Part shown: positions 34,501-46,107 of the stretch, one piece after another | Layout: each line of letters starts with the position of its first letter | Position numbering within the stretch: position 1 is the first letter of the stretch | Assembly (NCBI GenBank): GCA_039881045.1 | Contig: JAYWVB010000013.1 | Span: forward strand, 310,001-374,000 | Direction: 5' to 3' | DNA: 64,000 nucleotides | From: Chaetomium olivaceum | Taxonomy: Eukaryota; Ascomycota; Sordariomycetes; Sordariales; Chaetomiaceae | Notes under the pieces: generated by a model | Told to the model about the DNA's origin: nothing | The model's database searches: none | The model's input: the letters and a program-made list of their open reading frames with translations, nothing else | Translations under genes and position numbers: made by a program

Positions 34501-37443
34501 TCGAGATCGTCGGCCCTTACATACTACTACTGGTAGCCTCGTGGTGAAGGGGTTACCACCATCATCTTGGGACGATTGCTTGATTCGAATGGACTTTCAA
34601 AAAGGCCAAACGACAAGTGTTAGTCACGGCGATCGCTTCTTCGCTATCGGGTTGTCTACGGGCCAAATCTCGTTATATGACCCCGACTCCCTCCAAGTCC
34701 TGCGTCAGTTCAAACACCCAGAACGCGTTAGAATACTAGCGTTTAGCCAGGAAGACATTTTCCTGGCCTCGTGCGGTGCTAAGCATCTTCTGATATGGGA
34801 CCCGGAATCAAGCACTGTACTGCATTCGTTTCCCCTGAGGTCTACGGCTTTGGCTATCACTTTTCTTGGAGTCGATGAGATCCTCGGCGCCTTCCAAACG
34901 AGTGAACTGACAAAGTGGTAAGTGAGATAGCTCCATATCGTTTCTCCTGAGCCGAGTGAAAATTAGACACAAGGCGCTAAAATGACCCTACTTGACAGGA
35001 ACCTAGCAACCGGGAAACACGAGTCGATTTCATGGCAGAGTGTAGAAGGCGACGGGTATCCCCCGACGCAAAACAACATCGTCCCTACTCATCCTCCCAG
35101 TCATGCTGCCTTCCTTGCGATAAGCTCTGATGAGGTCCTTCTCGCGGTAGGCTACCGCGCGCACCCCGTTCTACTCTGGAATGCTCTGGAATTGGAACTG
35201 CTCGGAACCTGCGAACCTGATGTCACAAACAACGGGATCAACCACATGACCTTCAGCCCCAACCTTGAGATACCAGCGCTCGTAGTGTCATATCAGGAAG
35301 GCAGTCTTTGTGTCTTCGATTACCAGAGCATGGAGATGCTGACCCGGCGACCCAATGTCTTTGCCACCAGCGTCTCCTGCTCATCCCACGGCCGAACGAT
35401 TATCGCTGGAAGCAACCAAGGTGCCATCGAAGTGCTCGAACTCGAAGAATCTAACATCGGGTCCATTATCATCATGAACCTCATCTACCGTACCAACCAC
35501 CCTTTGGATGATTCGATCCGCGGCGTTGCCTTTAGCAATGACGGGCTCCGCTTCGTCGACGTGCGCGGCCGGCAGGGCCGGGTATGGGCGCCGGCTGCGT
35601 TAGTGAGGAAGAGCACGAGCGAGTTGAAGCGTCCCATCAGATTGTCCGAGGCTGACGCCGCGCTGTCTCTGGCTTCTAAGTCTTCCGGTGGGATGCTTGA
35701 TACATACGGTGAACCAGAGATTACAAGCCCGTTGGTGTCATCTGCTGATGGGAAGTTTGTTTTTGCTGGTAAGAGTGATGGGACTATTGTCCTGTTTTCT
35801 ACGGTCGATGCGAAACAGCTGGCTATCCTCTACCGACATGCGCGTGGCACGTCGATCGTTAGTCTTGCCTTTGTCGAAGCTCAGAACTTGGTCATTTCGG
35901 CTGACGATGCTGGACGGGTGTTGGTGGCGGACTTACGGGTGCCGTTGCATAAACGGGGCGCGATGCTAGCCACCGACAAGGCCGTTATTGTTCTTGATCA
36001 ACGCTTTGGGGGTGCTGTTACATACTTGCTCGCTAATGCAACGGGGGACCGGGTCCTTATTCACGGGCGCTACGTCGATCAGCTATGGGAGGTCCCCTCC
36101 GGAACGGTCCTCCTTCCAGAAGGGACCGCGGACACCACCACAGACTCCGAGCTTTTTGCACCAGCGGCATCAACACCACCACCGCGCCCAAGCTCCCCGG
36201 CACCGTCCACCTCAGTACTAGATGGAGCCGTAAAGCCTGCAACGTCAACCTCCTCCTTCTCCCTACGATCCGTCTTTCAACATCCCAGCAACCCAGCCTG
36301 GTTCGTAACCGTCACGCAAGACACCCTACGAATCTACTCCTGGGCCGACTTCACCGAACTCACACCCCCCGGCGACAGCGGCGGCATCAAACTCATCCGA
36401 GAATCCACCACCACCCCAGCCGGCGGCACCTCCACCTCCACACCCACACCCCCATCCCCACCCGAGCCACCGCCAACACCCATCCCCTGGAAAACAGCCA
36501 CATCCTCCTTCCACATCGGCCCGACCTTCACGCTCGAACTCTTCCGCCCCTCACCCACCTCCTCCGCACAACTGTACCTCTGGCCCGCGGCCGCGCTCGA
36601 CCCGCAGCATTCTGCTTCTGCTACTGCTGCTGCTACTGCTGGTACCACAGACCTGGTGCCCGGTGTGGCGCGCCGGCTGCGGAACCGAACCTCGACGCCG
36701 TCGGCCCCGCCGTGTCGTCGATCCTGCGTGTCGTGGCGCCGTCGACGGTGCTGTTTCTGGACGTCCGGCGGTGGGTTTGTAGCGTCGAGCTGCAGTCTGT
36801 TGTTGGGGGGTCTTCTGCGGCGGGTCCGGCGGGTGGTGTTGCTGCTGCTGGCCCTGCCCAGGTTGGTGGAGGACGAGGACCTGGCGGAAGCGGAGGCGGA
36901 GGCGGAGGGGGGTTTGGGAGGCCGTCATCATCATCATTGGTGTCGTCGTCGGTGTTGAGTACGGCGCCGTCCCTTGCGTCGTCTGTGTCTCTGACCTCAG
37001 GGTCGTTATCGTCTTCTTTATCGTCGATGTCGTCGTCGCGGTTTGGGGGTACCGCGCGCTCGTCACTATCCACGAGCTCGGCAACGGTGGGAGTGGAACA
37101 TGCGGCTGCCCATGCGCGCCGGCATTTCTTTGCGCTGAGCGAGTGGCGTACTTGGGCTGGAAACCTGCGGTGTGTATTACCTGTTCCTCCGCCGGCAAAA
37201 GTTCTTGGACGCGGGGCCGGTGGAGGTGGCGGTAGGGATGTTGTTGTGTTTGCTGCCGGGGATCGGCTTGTGGTAGTTCAGGGTGGATTGGAGTTTGCGG
37301 AGAGTGTTGTTGCGGTGGACAGTTTGACCGGCAAGGTTGAACAGATAGTTGAGGCAAAGAGTGGTGTTTATGGTTCTTCTAGTGGGCAGAATCCTTGGAG
37401 GGTGGTGTCAGGGAGTATGCACCGTCGGGGTTCCTTCTGGTAA
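31559..37443 (+). CDS. Alpha/beta-hydrolase plus NACHT plus WD40-like STAND protein (two apparent frameshifts)
   Basis: Exons 31559..31666, 31812..34917 and 34999..37443; about 1886 aa after bridging two missing bases. The hydrolase domain has ADIVFIHGLGGGSRKTW, the elbow VGHSMGGCVAKKA, FLATPHRGSNLA and a DHRQVCKFD histidine. The NACHT domain has Walker A WLVGRPAAGKSVIASHV, Walker B HFWVVDGVDEC and LRLFATSRN. A winged-helix-like region (CRPLTIDELRCGV) and a long array of divergent WD40-like blades follow (for example AIGLSTGQISLYD, FAGKSDGTIVLFS, SADDAGRVLVADL). The frame jumps at the A6 run 33828-33833 (before LHNPAKAIPDLCGQL) and near 36680 (before DAVGPAVSSILRVV); both look like single-base losses. 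The tail includes a poly-Gly/Ser insert. Such SesB/NACHT/WD40 types belong to fungal NLRs linked to incompatibility; function here is inferred. Confidence 0.87.
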
Positions 37444-37706
37444 GGATATGTGTCACCTATAAGATGGCTCAGCGAGCGTGATGTTTTGATTTACTTTATA
37501 CCCTTTCCTGTTGACTTGGCGCCAGAATTCGCTGTGGATACCTAGATCTACTCGAAAGGAGAAGCAAGATATTCATGTGCATACCACTTCAATTTTATTT
37601 GAACGCAGTTTGGATATCGACACCCCGTGCTCCCGCTCTCATCCAATATAGATGCTATCACAACGAACCTCTGTTTCGCTTCCCACCCCACCGTCCGCAA
37701 CCCTTA

Positions 37707-39731
37707 CTACGCAACAGTAAACTCCGGGATCTCGCCCATCTCCTGCTTCAACTCGCTCCCGACCTTGTAAGACACCCGCCACCTCAGCTTGATCGCTTCC
37801 ACCTTCTTGGCTTGGTTCCCTGCGTGGCGCACCTTGATGGATTGGGTGACGCCCCGGCTTTGTTTTGGCTCCAACGTTCTCCGCTTTGTGGTTTCAGGAG
37901 CAGCTCGTAGCCCTGTAATATGATATTAGTGCACGTCATGAGCTAGGTTGTTTTGGTAGGCTTACTTTAATCACCGCCAACTGGAAATGCAGCTCTGAGA
38001 TCGGTTGCGCCGTGTTATTCGTGAAGGCGAATAGCAGGTTGAGCAAGGGGTCGGTGTCGACAGTCCGGTTGGCGACCATGTCCACCTTTAAACTTGTGTT
38101 GCTAACCAGCGCCTTGTGTTCTCTAGGAACTTGCGGCGTCGTCTCTGGGGGTAGTGCGGAGGAGAAGCTCCACTCGTCATCATCATTCGTCGTAGCCGGC
38201 GTCTGAGATGCGGCCGGCGTCGGGGACAACGAGGAAAGTGCCGCGAACGGGTCCGAGGCTGATGACTGAACAGGTGGCGAGAAAGCCGACCTCTGAGCCG
38301 GCTGCGGGGTGCTCGACTTGGACGCTGGTGCGGAGGTGAAAGAGTTGAAGCTAGAAAAGGGTGCGGGAGACGGCGTGGATGTCGGCACCTGTCCCTTCGC
38401 GCTGTTGCCTTGTGTGACGGACGAGAGCAATGCTGGGCCCGGGATATCTGCAGCTGTTAGTTATGTCCGGCGAGTGAAATTCCATCATGCAACATACTAG
38501 TATTGGCTCCGAAGCCCAGAGCGATCCCGCCTGCCTGGCCATAGCTGCTGTCATCAGCTATTGACAAGCCTAGGAGATCGTTCTCGACTCCAGCCGTCTT
38601 GGAAGCTCCCTGGCCACCAGCCGCGCCGTTCGCATCCGCGTCGTCGAAGTCAATCAGTGACAGCTCATTTGCCGCGCCTGCGGCACCTGTCGCACTGTTC
38701 CCGCTACTTGTCGGGATTGGGGCACCCTTCGCTATTTGCTGCGCGCCTTCGATATCGCCCTTCTTCAGCAGCTTATACCGCTCGACTGTTCGGTGTATGC
38801 TGTCGTTAATCTCCAGCAGCTTGGCTACGGCCTCGTGATCGTCGGATTCCTCCTCGCACATCTTCTGGATCTTGGGCTGGGCGCTCGAGAGTGCCGCCGC
38901 GAGCTCCGAAAAGACATCACCGTCCACCATCTTTTCACCGGCCTGGAAGGCTGCTAGCCTCTCCTCAAGCAGTCTTGCCTTCTGTTGAATCTTGCCGACT
39001 TCCTCGGCGGCCTTGGCGCGGTAGTCGACCTTTGACCGAGTGTCATATCCGGCCATGACCTTCATCAACTTGTTGGCTTCCCTCAGGTCTTCAGGCGTCC
39101 CTCGCCGGATGAGCTCCTGCAGCTTTGCCGACTGTGCCTCGCGCTCCTCTTCTTCCATCTCCTCCGCAGATTTAAGGTTCTGTGAGGGTTAGTATGGTCC
39201 AGTGTACGCATACTCAAGGCTACCACGTACTTCACTAGGGTTCAGCACGGCGGCATCCTCCCGCCTAACCTCCGGAAAAGTGTATCCCTTGTAGCTCAGC
39301 AGACGGTGCATGTCGCGGATGAAGCCCAGGTCCTCCCTGTAACGGCTCGTGTCGCAAATGGTGCTCCGCCATTCTTCGATAGCCTCGAGGATCTTGAGCT
39401 GGACGCGCGACGGGCGGATCGGGGGTCGTTCAGGGAAGCGGCGCACCAGCTCGTTGAGAAACTCCTTGGTGGCGATCTGCAGCTGGAAGGGGTAACCGCA
39501 ATTCTTGACACATATGTCGAGCAGGTTGAGAGCGAGTAGTGAAACGTTGGGGTTGCGGTGGTTGACATAGTTGACGATGGCAACGGCGGCCTCGCGCGGG
39601 GCCGAACCTTTCTTGGCATTGATCAGGTCGGCGATCTCGAGGTTCAGCGCAAGGTTCGGCTCGTAGTTCTCGGGACTGCACGCTGCCTGGATAAACCGGT
39701 GGAGCTGTGAGGGTGCCGGGGCGGTGCCCAT
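37707..39731 (-). CDS. GGA: GGA clathrin adaptor (ARF-binding protein; one apparent frameshift)
   Basis: Exons 39731..39231, 39179..38498, 38447..37966 and 37912..37707 give about 623 aa when one missing base is bridged. The VHS domain (EPNLALNLEIADLINAKKG, LLALNLLDICVKNCGYPF) is followed by a GAT domain (AKLQELIRRGTPEDLREANK to the triple-helix TVERYKLLKKGD). A hinge rich in Ser, Pro and Ala contains LIDFDD and NDLLGL, clathrin-box-like motifs. The GAE ear comes last (SNTSLKVDM, ISELHFQLAVIKGYELLLKP). In the ear the frame slips near 37880, between LLKPQSG and TLEPKQSRGVTQSI. GGA proteins sort cargo from the trans-Golgi to endosomes together with ARF1. The start MGTAPAPSQL has an open frame upstream, so a few N-terminal residues or an exon may be missed. 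Confidence 0.93.
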
Positions 39732-40375
39732 CTCCCCCACCGGTCTCTGGCGGCAAACCGCGCCGAAGCGGCCTCCATCTTGATGAATGTCCTCGGGTGT
39801 TGCTCTTCGCGCCTCGCTTCCGCTGCGGAACTGGCGGGCGGGATCGATAGTTAGTCGAATGTTTAAACACGGCAAGTGGCACCCGGTACCTAAGTCGTTG
39901 GTATTCCGTCGAGGCCGCGCAATAGGCAGCTAGCTTCCTGCCTTGAGCACACGTAAACGATTTGGTTGAGCTTGTGGCTGAGGGTGCGTTCCAGGGTTGT
40001 GGTTGACGCAACGCCGCGGCGGAGGGAGAGAGGGCCCCGTTTCTCGAATAATTCCAGGGGGACAACGGCTGATCGGCGCTTTGCTGGTGCTTGTGTGGGG
40101 CTCGGGCAGCAAGCAGCAACTTGCATACCTTAACGAATGCTCAGTGCTGGAGGCGGGGTGGGGTCCCTTGTGCGTTATCAACCCCACCATTAAAGTTCTC
40201 AGCGGGAGGCAGGAGATCTCCAAGTGAAGCCAATTAATTACCTATCATCACCAACACAAAATATCAACCCCTTTGATACGGTATAAAGAAGCCCTTATTT
40301 TATTCCAATTCCAACAATCCCGCCAGATTTACCTCCATCCCTTTCATCCCACCCAACACAACCCCCCACCCCACC
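39732..40375. other. Divergent promoter region between GGA and TSR3
   Basis: ORFs here are extensions or shadows of the GGA reading frame. No RNA gene or repeat recognised. The 60 bases before the TSR3 ATG are pyrimidine- and CCAC-rich. Confidence 0.5.
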
Positions 40376-41644
40376 ATGGTCCGCCACAAGAAAGACAATT
40401 TCTCATCGCGGGGCAAGCACGGCGGCCACCGCGGACCGCCCCGAAATGCGCGACAAATCGCAGCCGAGAACAACCACAACAACAACGACACTACCGAAGC
40501 AGCCAACTCCCCCAACAGCAACACCACCACCCGCGCCGGCGGCCCCGGCTCCTCTCGACCCGCCTTCAAAGCCGCCTGCTGGGACCTCGGCCACTGCGAC
40601 CCCAAACGCTGCTCGGGCAAGCGGCTGATGCGGCTGGGCCTGATGCGGGAGCTGCACTTGGGCCAGCGGCACGCGGGGGTGATCATCACGCCCAACGGGA
40701 AAGCGACGCTGTCGCCGGCAGATGCGCCGCTGCTGGACCAGCATGGTGCGGCAGTCGTCGAGTGCTCGTGGGCACGCACCAAGGAGGTGCAGTGGAGTAA
40801 AGTTGGTGGGAAGTGCGAGCGTCTGCTGCCGTATCTGGTGGCGGCCAATACGGTGAATTATGGCAAGCCTTGGAGGCTGAATTGTGTCGAGGCGCTGGCG
40901 GCGGCGTTTGCCATCTGTGGTCACCTTGACTGGGCGGAGCAGGTGCTGGCGCCGTTCTCGTACGGGTCTGCATTTTTGGAGATCAACTCGAGTTTGCTGA
41001 AGAAATATGCGGCGTGTGAGGATGAGGCGGGCATGAAGAGGGTTGAGCAGGAATGGATGGAGCGGCTGGACCGGGAGTATGCCGAGAGCAGGGAAGAGGG
41101 GGATCCGGATGACTTGTGGGCCGGCGGGAACAGGAATCGGAGGATGCAAACGGACTCGGATGAGGATGAGGAAGGGAGCGAGGAAGATGGAGAGGAGGGT
41201 GAAGAGGAGGATGGCGACGAGGACGACGGGAGTGTAGACGGTATTTACCTCGGCAGCAAACCACCATCAAAACCGCAAGGGGAACAACCAGCGGAACGGG
41301 ACCGTTTTGCACTTCCATCAGACAGCGAAGAAGACGATGACGATGCCGAAATGGAGGCGATCCGCCGCAAGATCATCGCCTCGAAGCCCTTCTCCAACCC
41401 CGAACCCGACGAGAAAAAGCCCCTCGAAACCGTAGCTCGGCCACAACAAAAATACAAGCCAGATTCAGACGCCGAACCGGATTCTGATAACGGGTCCGAC
41501 GACGAATTTGATAACATCATTGATGCGACGCCGGTGACAGATAGGATGGGGCTGGTCAAACTGGAGAAGGAGAGGGCACGAATTACAACAACGTCGAGGA
41601 CATTCTCGTCCGGGGCGCGTCTGCACCGTCGAGGTGGTAGTTGA
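40376..41644 (+). CDS. TSR3: 18S rRNA aminocarboxypropyltransferase Tsr3
   Basis: A single-exon ORF of 422 aa starts in the context CACCATGG. Residues ~62-215 are the Tsr3 catalytic fold: CWDLGHCDPKRCSGKRLMR, then SPADAPLLDQHGAAVVECSW, NTVNYGKPWRLNCVEALAA and FSYGSAFLEINSSLLKKY. Tsr3 transfers the aminocarboxypropyl group from S-adenosylmethionine to a hypermodified uridine of 18S rRNA, the last step of m1acp3-Psi formation, late in 40S maturation. The C-terminal half (from about residue 245) is an acidic disordered tail of Glu/Asp/Ser clusters, longer than in yeast but common in filamentous fungi. The N-terminus has a basic stretch that may aid nuclear or RNA contact. Confidence 0.95.
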   Translation: MVRHKKDNFSSRGKHGGHRGPPRNARQIAAENNHNNNDTTEAANSPNSNTTTRAGGPGSSRPAFKAACWDLGHCDPKRCSGKRLMRLGLMRELHLGQRHAGVIITPNGKATLSPADAPLLDQHGAAVVECSWARTKEVQWSKVGGKCERLLPYLVAANTVNYGKPWRLNCVEALAAAFAICGHLDWAEQVLAPFSYGSAFLEINSSLLKKYAACEDEAGMKRVEQEWMERLDREYAESREEGDPDDLWAGGNRNRRMQTDSDEDEEGSEEDGEEGEEEDGDEDDGSVDGIYLGSKPPSKPQGEQPAERDRFALPSDSEEDDDDAEMEAIRRKIIASKPFSNPEPDEKKPLETVARPQQKYKPDSDAEPDSDNGSDDEFDNIIDATPVTDRMGLVKLEKERARITTTSRTFSSGARLHRRGGS

Positions 41645-41835
41645 AGCGGTGATAAATTTGCTTCTTCCAGCGGGTATAGAAATTGTTCTATTATACATAG
41701 TATATCTACAAAGCGGGAATCATCAAGCCATCCATCGCCGTCTATAACAAACCCTCCTTTGGGTTGTCATGCCCCGGCTCTATTTTTCCTGATCTTCGTA
41801 GATGCACATGTATATGGAAAACAAGACACTTGATC

Positions 41836-44800
41836 TTACAGCTTCCGCTTTTCCTCGTACTCCTCGATAACCTGAATATTATCACCCGTCTGGAGCTCGT
41901 CCCAGTCGGCAAACGACATGCCGCACTCGCTGCCCTTCTTCATCTCGTGCACATCCTTCTTGAGGTGCTTGAGCGTATCGATGGTACCTGTTTCCACTAT
42001 TAGTTTCCGGCTTGTCATGAGCGGTGAAACATCTCATCAAATGGTACTCACCTTCATAGACATTCTCCCCACCCCTGATCACCCTTGCCTTGCTACCCTT
42101 CTTGACGAACCCGTTCCCGATCCTGCACCCGGCAATGTTCTTGTACTTCCTCCCCTTAATATTGATCGGGAACACCTCCAGCACCTCAGCCTCACCAACA
42201 ACCTTCTTCATAATCAGCGGCGGCAGCGCCTCGACTAGCCGATCGCGCACCTCTTCGACCAAGTGATAAATAACATTGTGCTCGAGGATCTTGACGCCCG
42301 CGTCGCCCGCCAGCCGCTTGATATGGGCGGGGATGTTGTTATTGAAGTTGATGATGAAGCTGCCCGAGACAGCCGCGTGCTCGACGTCCGATTCGGTGAT
42401 CTGGCCCGGTGCCGAGACCAGCACCTTGGCACGCACCTCGTTGTTGCCCTGCTCCAGCAGCGCCGCCGTGACGGCCTCCACCGAGCCGTGCACGTCGCCC
42501 TTGACGAGGAACGTGACGTAGTGCGTCTTGTCGGCCGGGTCCTCCTCGCTCTCGGCGGCGGCGGCTTCGGCCACCGCGCGGGTGATCTGGGGCCGGCGGT
42601 GGTGTCTCCGGTTGGGTTGCGGGTCGGCGGCCTCGGCGAGTTCTCTCTCGCGCTCGCGCAACTGGTCCCGTTCGCGTCGGTCCTGTTCTTGCTGGGCCAT
42701 CTGGGAAATGACTTCGCCGCGGTCCTTGAGTTCCTGGCGGTACCGGACTGCGGCCTTGGCCTTGGCTTCGTCTGGGGCTTGGAGAACCTGGTCGCCGGCG
42801 TCAGGCGGCTCTTTCCAGCCAAGGACCTCGATGGCCGTTCCGGGAGGCGCCTCATCAACTTCGACGCCGGCTTCGTTGCGGAGCGAGCGAATCTTGGCGT
42901 GCACGCGCCCGGCGACGATGAAATCGCCGGGCCGGAGCGTGCCGCGCTTAACGAGGACGGTAGCGACGCGACCAATGGGCTTGACAGTTGATTCAAGTAC
43001 CCAACCCTCGGCCATGCCGTCCGGCTCGGCGCGGATGTCGAGCATTTCAGAGAGTAAAAGGATGTTTTCTTCGAGGTCATCCATGCCCTGGCCAGTCCTG
43101 CCACTGACGCAGACAACCTGCACGTCGCCCCCGTAGTCCTCGATTTCTACGCCGTGCGTAGCAAGGTCAGACTTCACTCGCTCGATATTGGCTTCGGGCT
43201 TGTCGACCTTGTTGATGGCCACGATGATGGGTACCTTGGCGGAGCGGGCGTGCTTGAGGGCTTCCAGGGTCTGTGGCATGACGCTGTCGTCGGCAGCAAC
43301 GACCAGAATCACCATATCTGTGACGCTAGCGCCACGTTGCCGCATCGACAAAAAGGCGGCGTGGCCAGGGGTATCCAAGAATGTGATCTGTTTTCCGGAC
43401 GACAAGCTTACCGAAAACGCGCCAATGTGTTGTGTGATACCGCCGTGCTCCTGGGACACAATGGACGATTTTCGCAGGTAGTCTAGTAGAGTTGTCTTGC
43501 CGTGGTCGACATGGCCCATGATGGTGACGACGGGCGGTCGAAGTGGCAACGAGGAAAGATTGGTCGGAAAAGGAGCTGGCTTGAGATCCTCGTCCTCGCC
43601 GGCATCCACGGTTGGCTCGAAGCCGTATTCCTGGGCCACCAAGGCAGCCGTCTCACCCGTAAGAATGTTGTCCTTGCCAACCTCTTCGAAACCAAGCTCC
43701 TCCAGCTGCGCCACAAATACGTCAATTTTCTGGCCCAGGGCGATAGCCAGGTTCGACACGCTGATGAATTCGGGGAGGAAGATGGGCGTCGGGCCAGCTG
43801 CTTCGAGCGCGGCCAGCCTTTGCCTCTCTCGCGCCGCCTTCTCAGCCTTCCTCCGGCGTTTCTCCTGGTAGAAATCATCATCCCAGTCATCGTCCTCGTT
43901 GTTCTCCCTGCGTCGAACTTTGGGCTTCTTTGGCTTCTCCGGCCGATCTACTTCCGCATCGCGACCATACCGGTCCGCCCGGCCGTATCGGGCATCCCGC
44001 TCTGTACGACGAGACGGAGAAACGGCAGGACCGGCTTCTTCTTCCTTAACGGATTCCTGCTCTTGACGAAGCTCGCGCGCAATACGTTGCACCTTCGCCT
44101 GCCTGGCTTCTTCCTCATAGTCCTCGGTCCAAGCCCAGGTATCTGCTTCATCGGCCGCCGCCTGTTTCTTCTGCGTCCTGTTCTGCATTGTCACTTGCTT
44201 TTCCAGCAGTTTCCATTGGTCTACCCCTTCGTTTGAGCTCTCTACTTGGGGGGTCTGGCTAGCAGCATTCTGTTCTAGCGAGTCGAATAAGTGTTTCGAC
44301 GCGTTTCCCTGTAACGCTGAGTCGGTTGGCGATATGCCAAATCCTGGAGGCAGATTTCGTTCCCTTCGTGCGAGGTTCTTCCAGTCGCCTTGGTCCGCCG
44401 GCGTTTGTGTTAGCGAGCTGGTCGGTCGAGGAAGATCGTAGCGGGGCGTTCCCACGCGGGACTTGCATGGTAGGCGCAAATGGACCCGACTGCTCGGCTT
44501 GGTCTTGCCCGGCATCCCCAAGCGTCCCTTTACCTCCCGACAGCCGGGTACGGCGGTTCTGTAGAGATTCATACTCTCGAGATAGATCACTTTGAGGTGC
44601 CTCGACTTTGGGCGGTTGGCTGGCGGCCTGTACCGGCTTGGTAATGATACCAGCCTTTTTCGCCGCACGCTCATGTGGAAGAAGAAACGCCAAAGGGTTT
44701 GTTTGCTGTGGTGGTTGTCCCGCATTTGAATTGGCCCAGGCGGGTTGCGTCGCCGTCGAATTCGACCACGATGGAGCAGCGGATGCCCAATTTGGTGTGT

Positions 44801-46107
44801 TTTTCTCTGACGCCGGCGCCGACGTCGACCACGATGGAGCAGCAGATGCCCAAACTGGTGTTGTTTTCTCTGGCACCGGCGTCGGCCGAGACTGCGCTGG
44901 CGATTGTGAGATGAGTTCATCAAAGTTCGCCTCCCGGAAGTTGGCCGGACCCGCATTCCTCTGGGGTACAGTTTGAGGTGGTGGTCGTGCGCCGCCCGTA
45001 ACGTCCCCCTTAGCAGCCTGTTCGTAAGGAAGCAACCGACCGTTGTTAATAGCTGGCTGCGGGTTCGCCGCGGGCGGCCGTGTATCGCCCATGGCCTTAT
45101 CCCTTGTAACTTTTTCCTGAGGAAGCTCGCCGTTAATACGGGCAGTTTGCATAGTAAATCCCGGTAGTTTTGTAAGTGGCCGCATTCCGGGGGAATGCAC
45201 CCTTGGTGTCATGTCGCGAGGAAGCAATCGATGGTTACTCGGGGTAATCGGTTGGAGGGCCGGCACTGGTTGTGGCCAAGGAGGTGGTGGGGGCGGGGCC
45301 GGACGCGTCCGTCCCAAGGCCATCTCTCTCGAGGCGCGTTCGTGCGGGAGCAATCCATCGTTCGGGGCTGTCGTTCGGGCATCCTGAGCAGGGGTGGGTG
45401 GAGGTGGCCGTGTCCGTCCCATGGCCTTCTCTCTCGCAGCGAGTTCGTGAGGGAGCAATCCCATGTTCGTGGCTACCGGCCGGGCTTCCTGGGCGGAGAT
45501 GGCTGGAGGTGGTTTCGTTCGGCTCATGGCCTTCTCTCTCGCAGCGCGTTCGTGCGGGAGCAATCCATCGTTCGCGGCTGCCGTTCGGGCATCCTGGGCG
45601 GGGTTGGCTGGGGGTGGTGGCTTTTGGCTCATGGCCTTTTCTCGCGCAGCGCGCTCGTGGGGGAGCAAGCCGTCATTGTTGGTAGCTGGTTGTACCGGTT
45701 GTACTGCCCAACTAGGTAGACCGCCGGACATAAATTCCCTCTTGTGTCCCTTCCCATCTCCCAAGCCTGCCAATGCGCCTAACCCGAGGGGTTTGCGCGG
45801 GCTCACTGTGCTACCGAGTCCCCCATGCCTACCCCGAGCGCTTGCGGCAGTGTAAAATCGCGTTGAGTTGCCGGGACTGGGTGACCGTGTGTTCGAAAAC
45901 GAGCCGGGGTATATTACGCCATCATTAGGAGTCGACGACGAGCGGAGGGCGGGGCGGGTATAGGGTCCGTAGCCGTAGCTAAACCGACAGAGCAGACATG
46001 CCGATGGTCGGTTCTGCTTCTAACGCGGGGCCGTTAATATTTGGGGCTTTCTCGCATAGGAAAGTTTGTCCGAAACGTACCTGCTGCCATAGTCCACGTC
46101 GCATCAT
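41836..46107 (-). CDS. IFM1: Mitochondrial translation initiation factor IF-2
   Basis: Exons: 46107..46081 (MMRRGLWQQ), 46013..42052 and 41987..41836; about 1380 aa. Intron 1 (GTACGT...GCAG) joins a presequence ending in CLLCRFSYG. A long N-terminal region holds repeated LLPHERAAR motifs. The conserved part starts near QGDWKNLARRERNLPPGFG. The IF-2 N domain (FISVSNLAIALGQK) is followed by the GTPase with G1 GHVDHGKT, DTPGHAAF, and NKVDKPE for guanine recognition. Domains II-IV follow (VYEG|TIDTLKHLKKDV at the last junction). IF-2 brings initiator tRNA to the mitoribosome. Between about 44575 and 44400 the frame changes by one base: an 85-nt intron 44490..44574 (GTATGA...CAG) would resolve it, otherwise one inserted base must be assumed. 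Ends at EEYEEKRKL. Confidence 0.93.
45000..45675 (-). repeat. Repeat region encoding LLPHERAAREKAM units in IF-2
   Basis: The reading frame contains three near-identical ~35-residue units (GLLPHERAAREKAM plus a Pro/Ala/Asp linker such as PPPPTPAQDARTTAPND), a fourth shorter-matched unit, and degenerate ones (GELPQEKVTRDKAM, RLLPYEQAAKGDV). A final LLPHERAAKK copy lies further downstream at about 44660-44700. DNA of adjacent units is clearly related, so the array arose by duplication within the gene. Confidence 0.85.

Noticed and set aside
36085..37443. 452-codon ORF as an independent gene
   Set aside because: Only its part after about 36680 makes sense, as the continuation of the NACHT/WD40-like protein; the earlier part is out-of-frame shadow.
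45195..45855. Plus-strand ORFs opposite the IF-2 repeats
   Set aside because: Repeats on the coding strand create repetitive antisense ORFs; no evidence of use.
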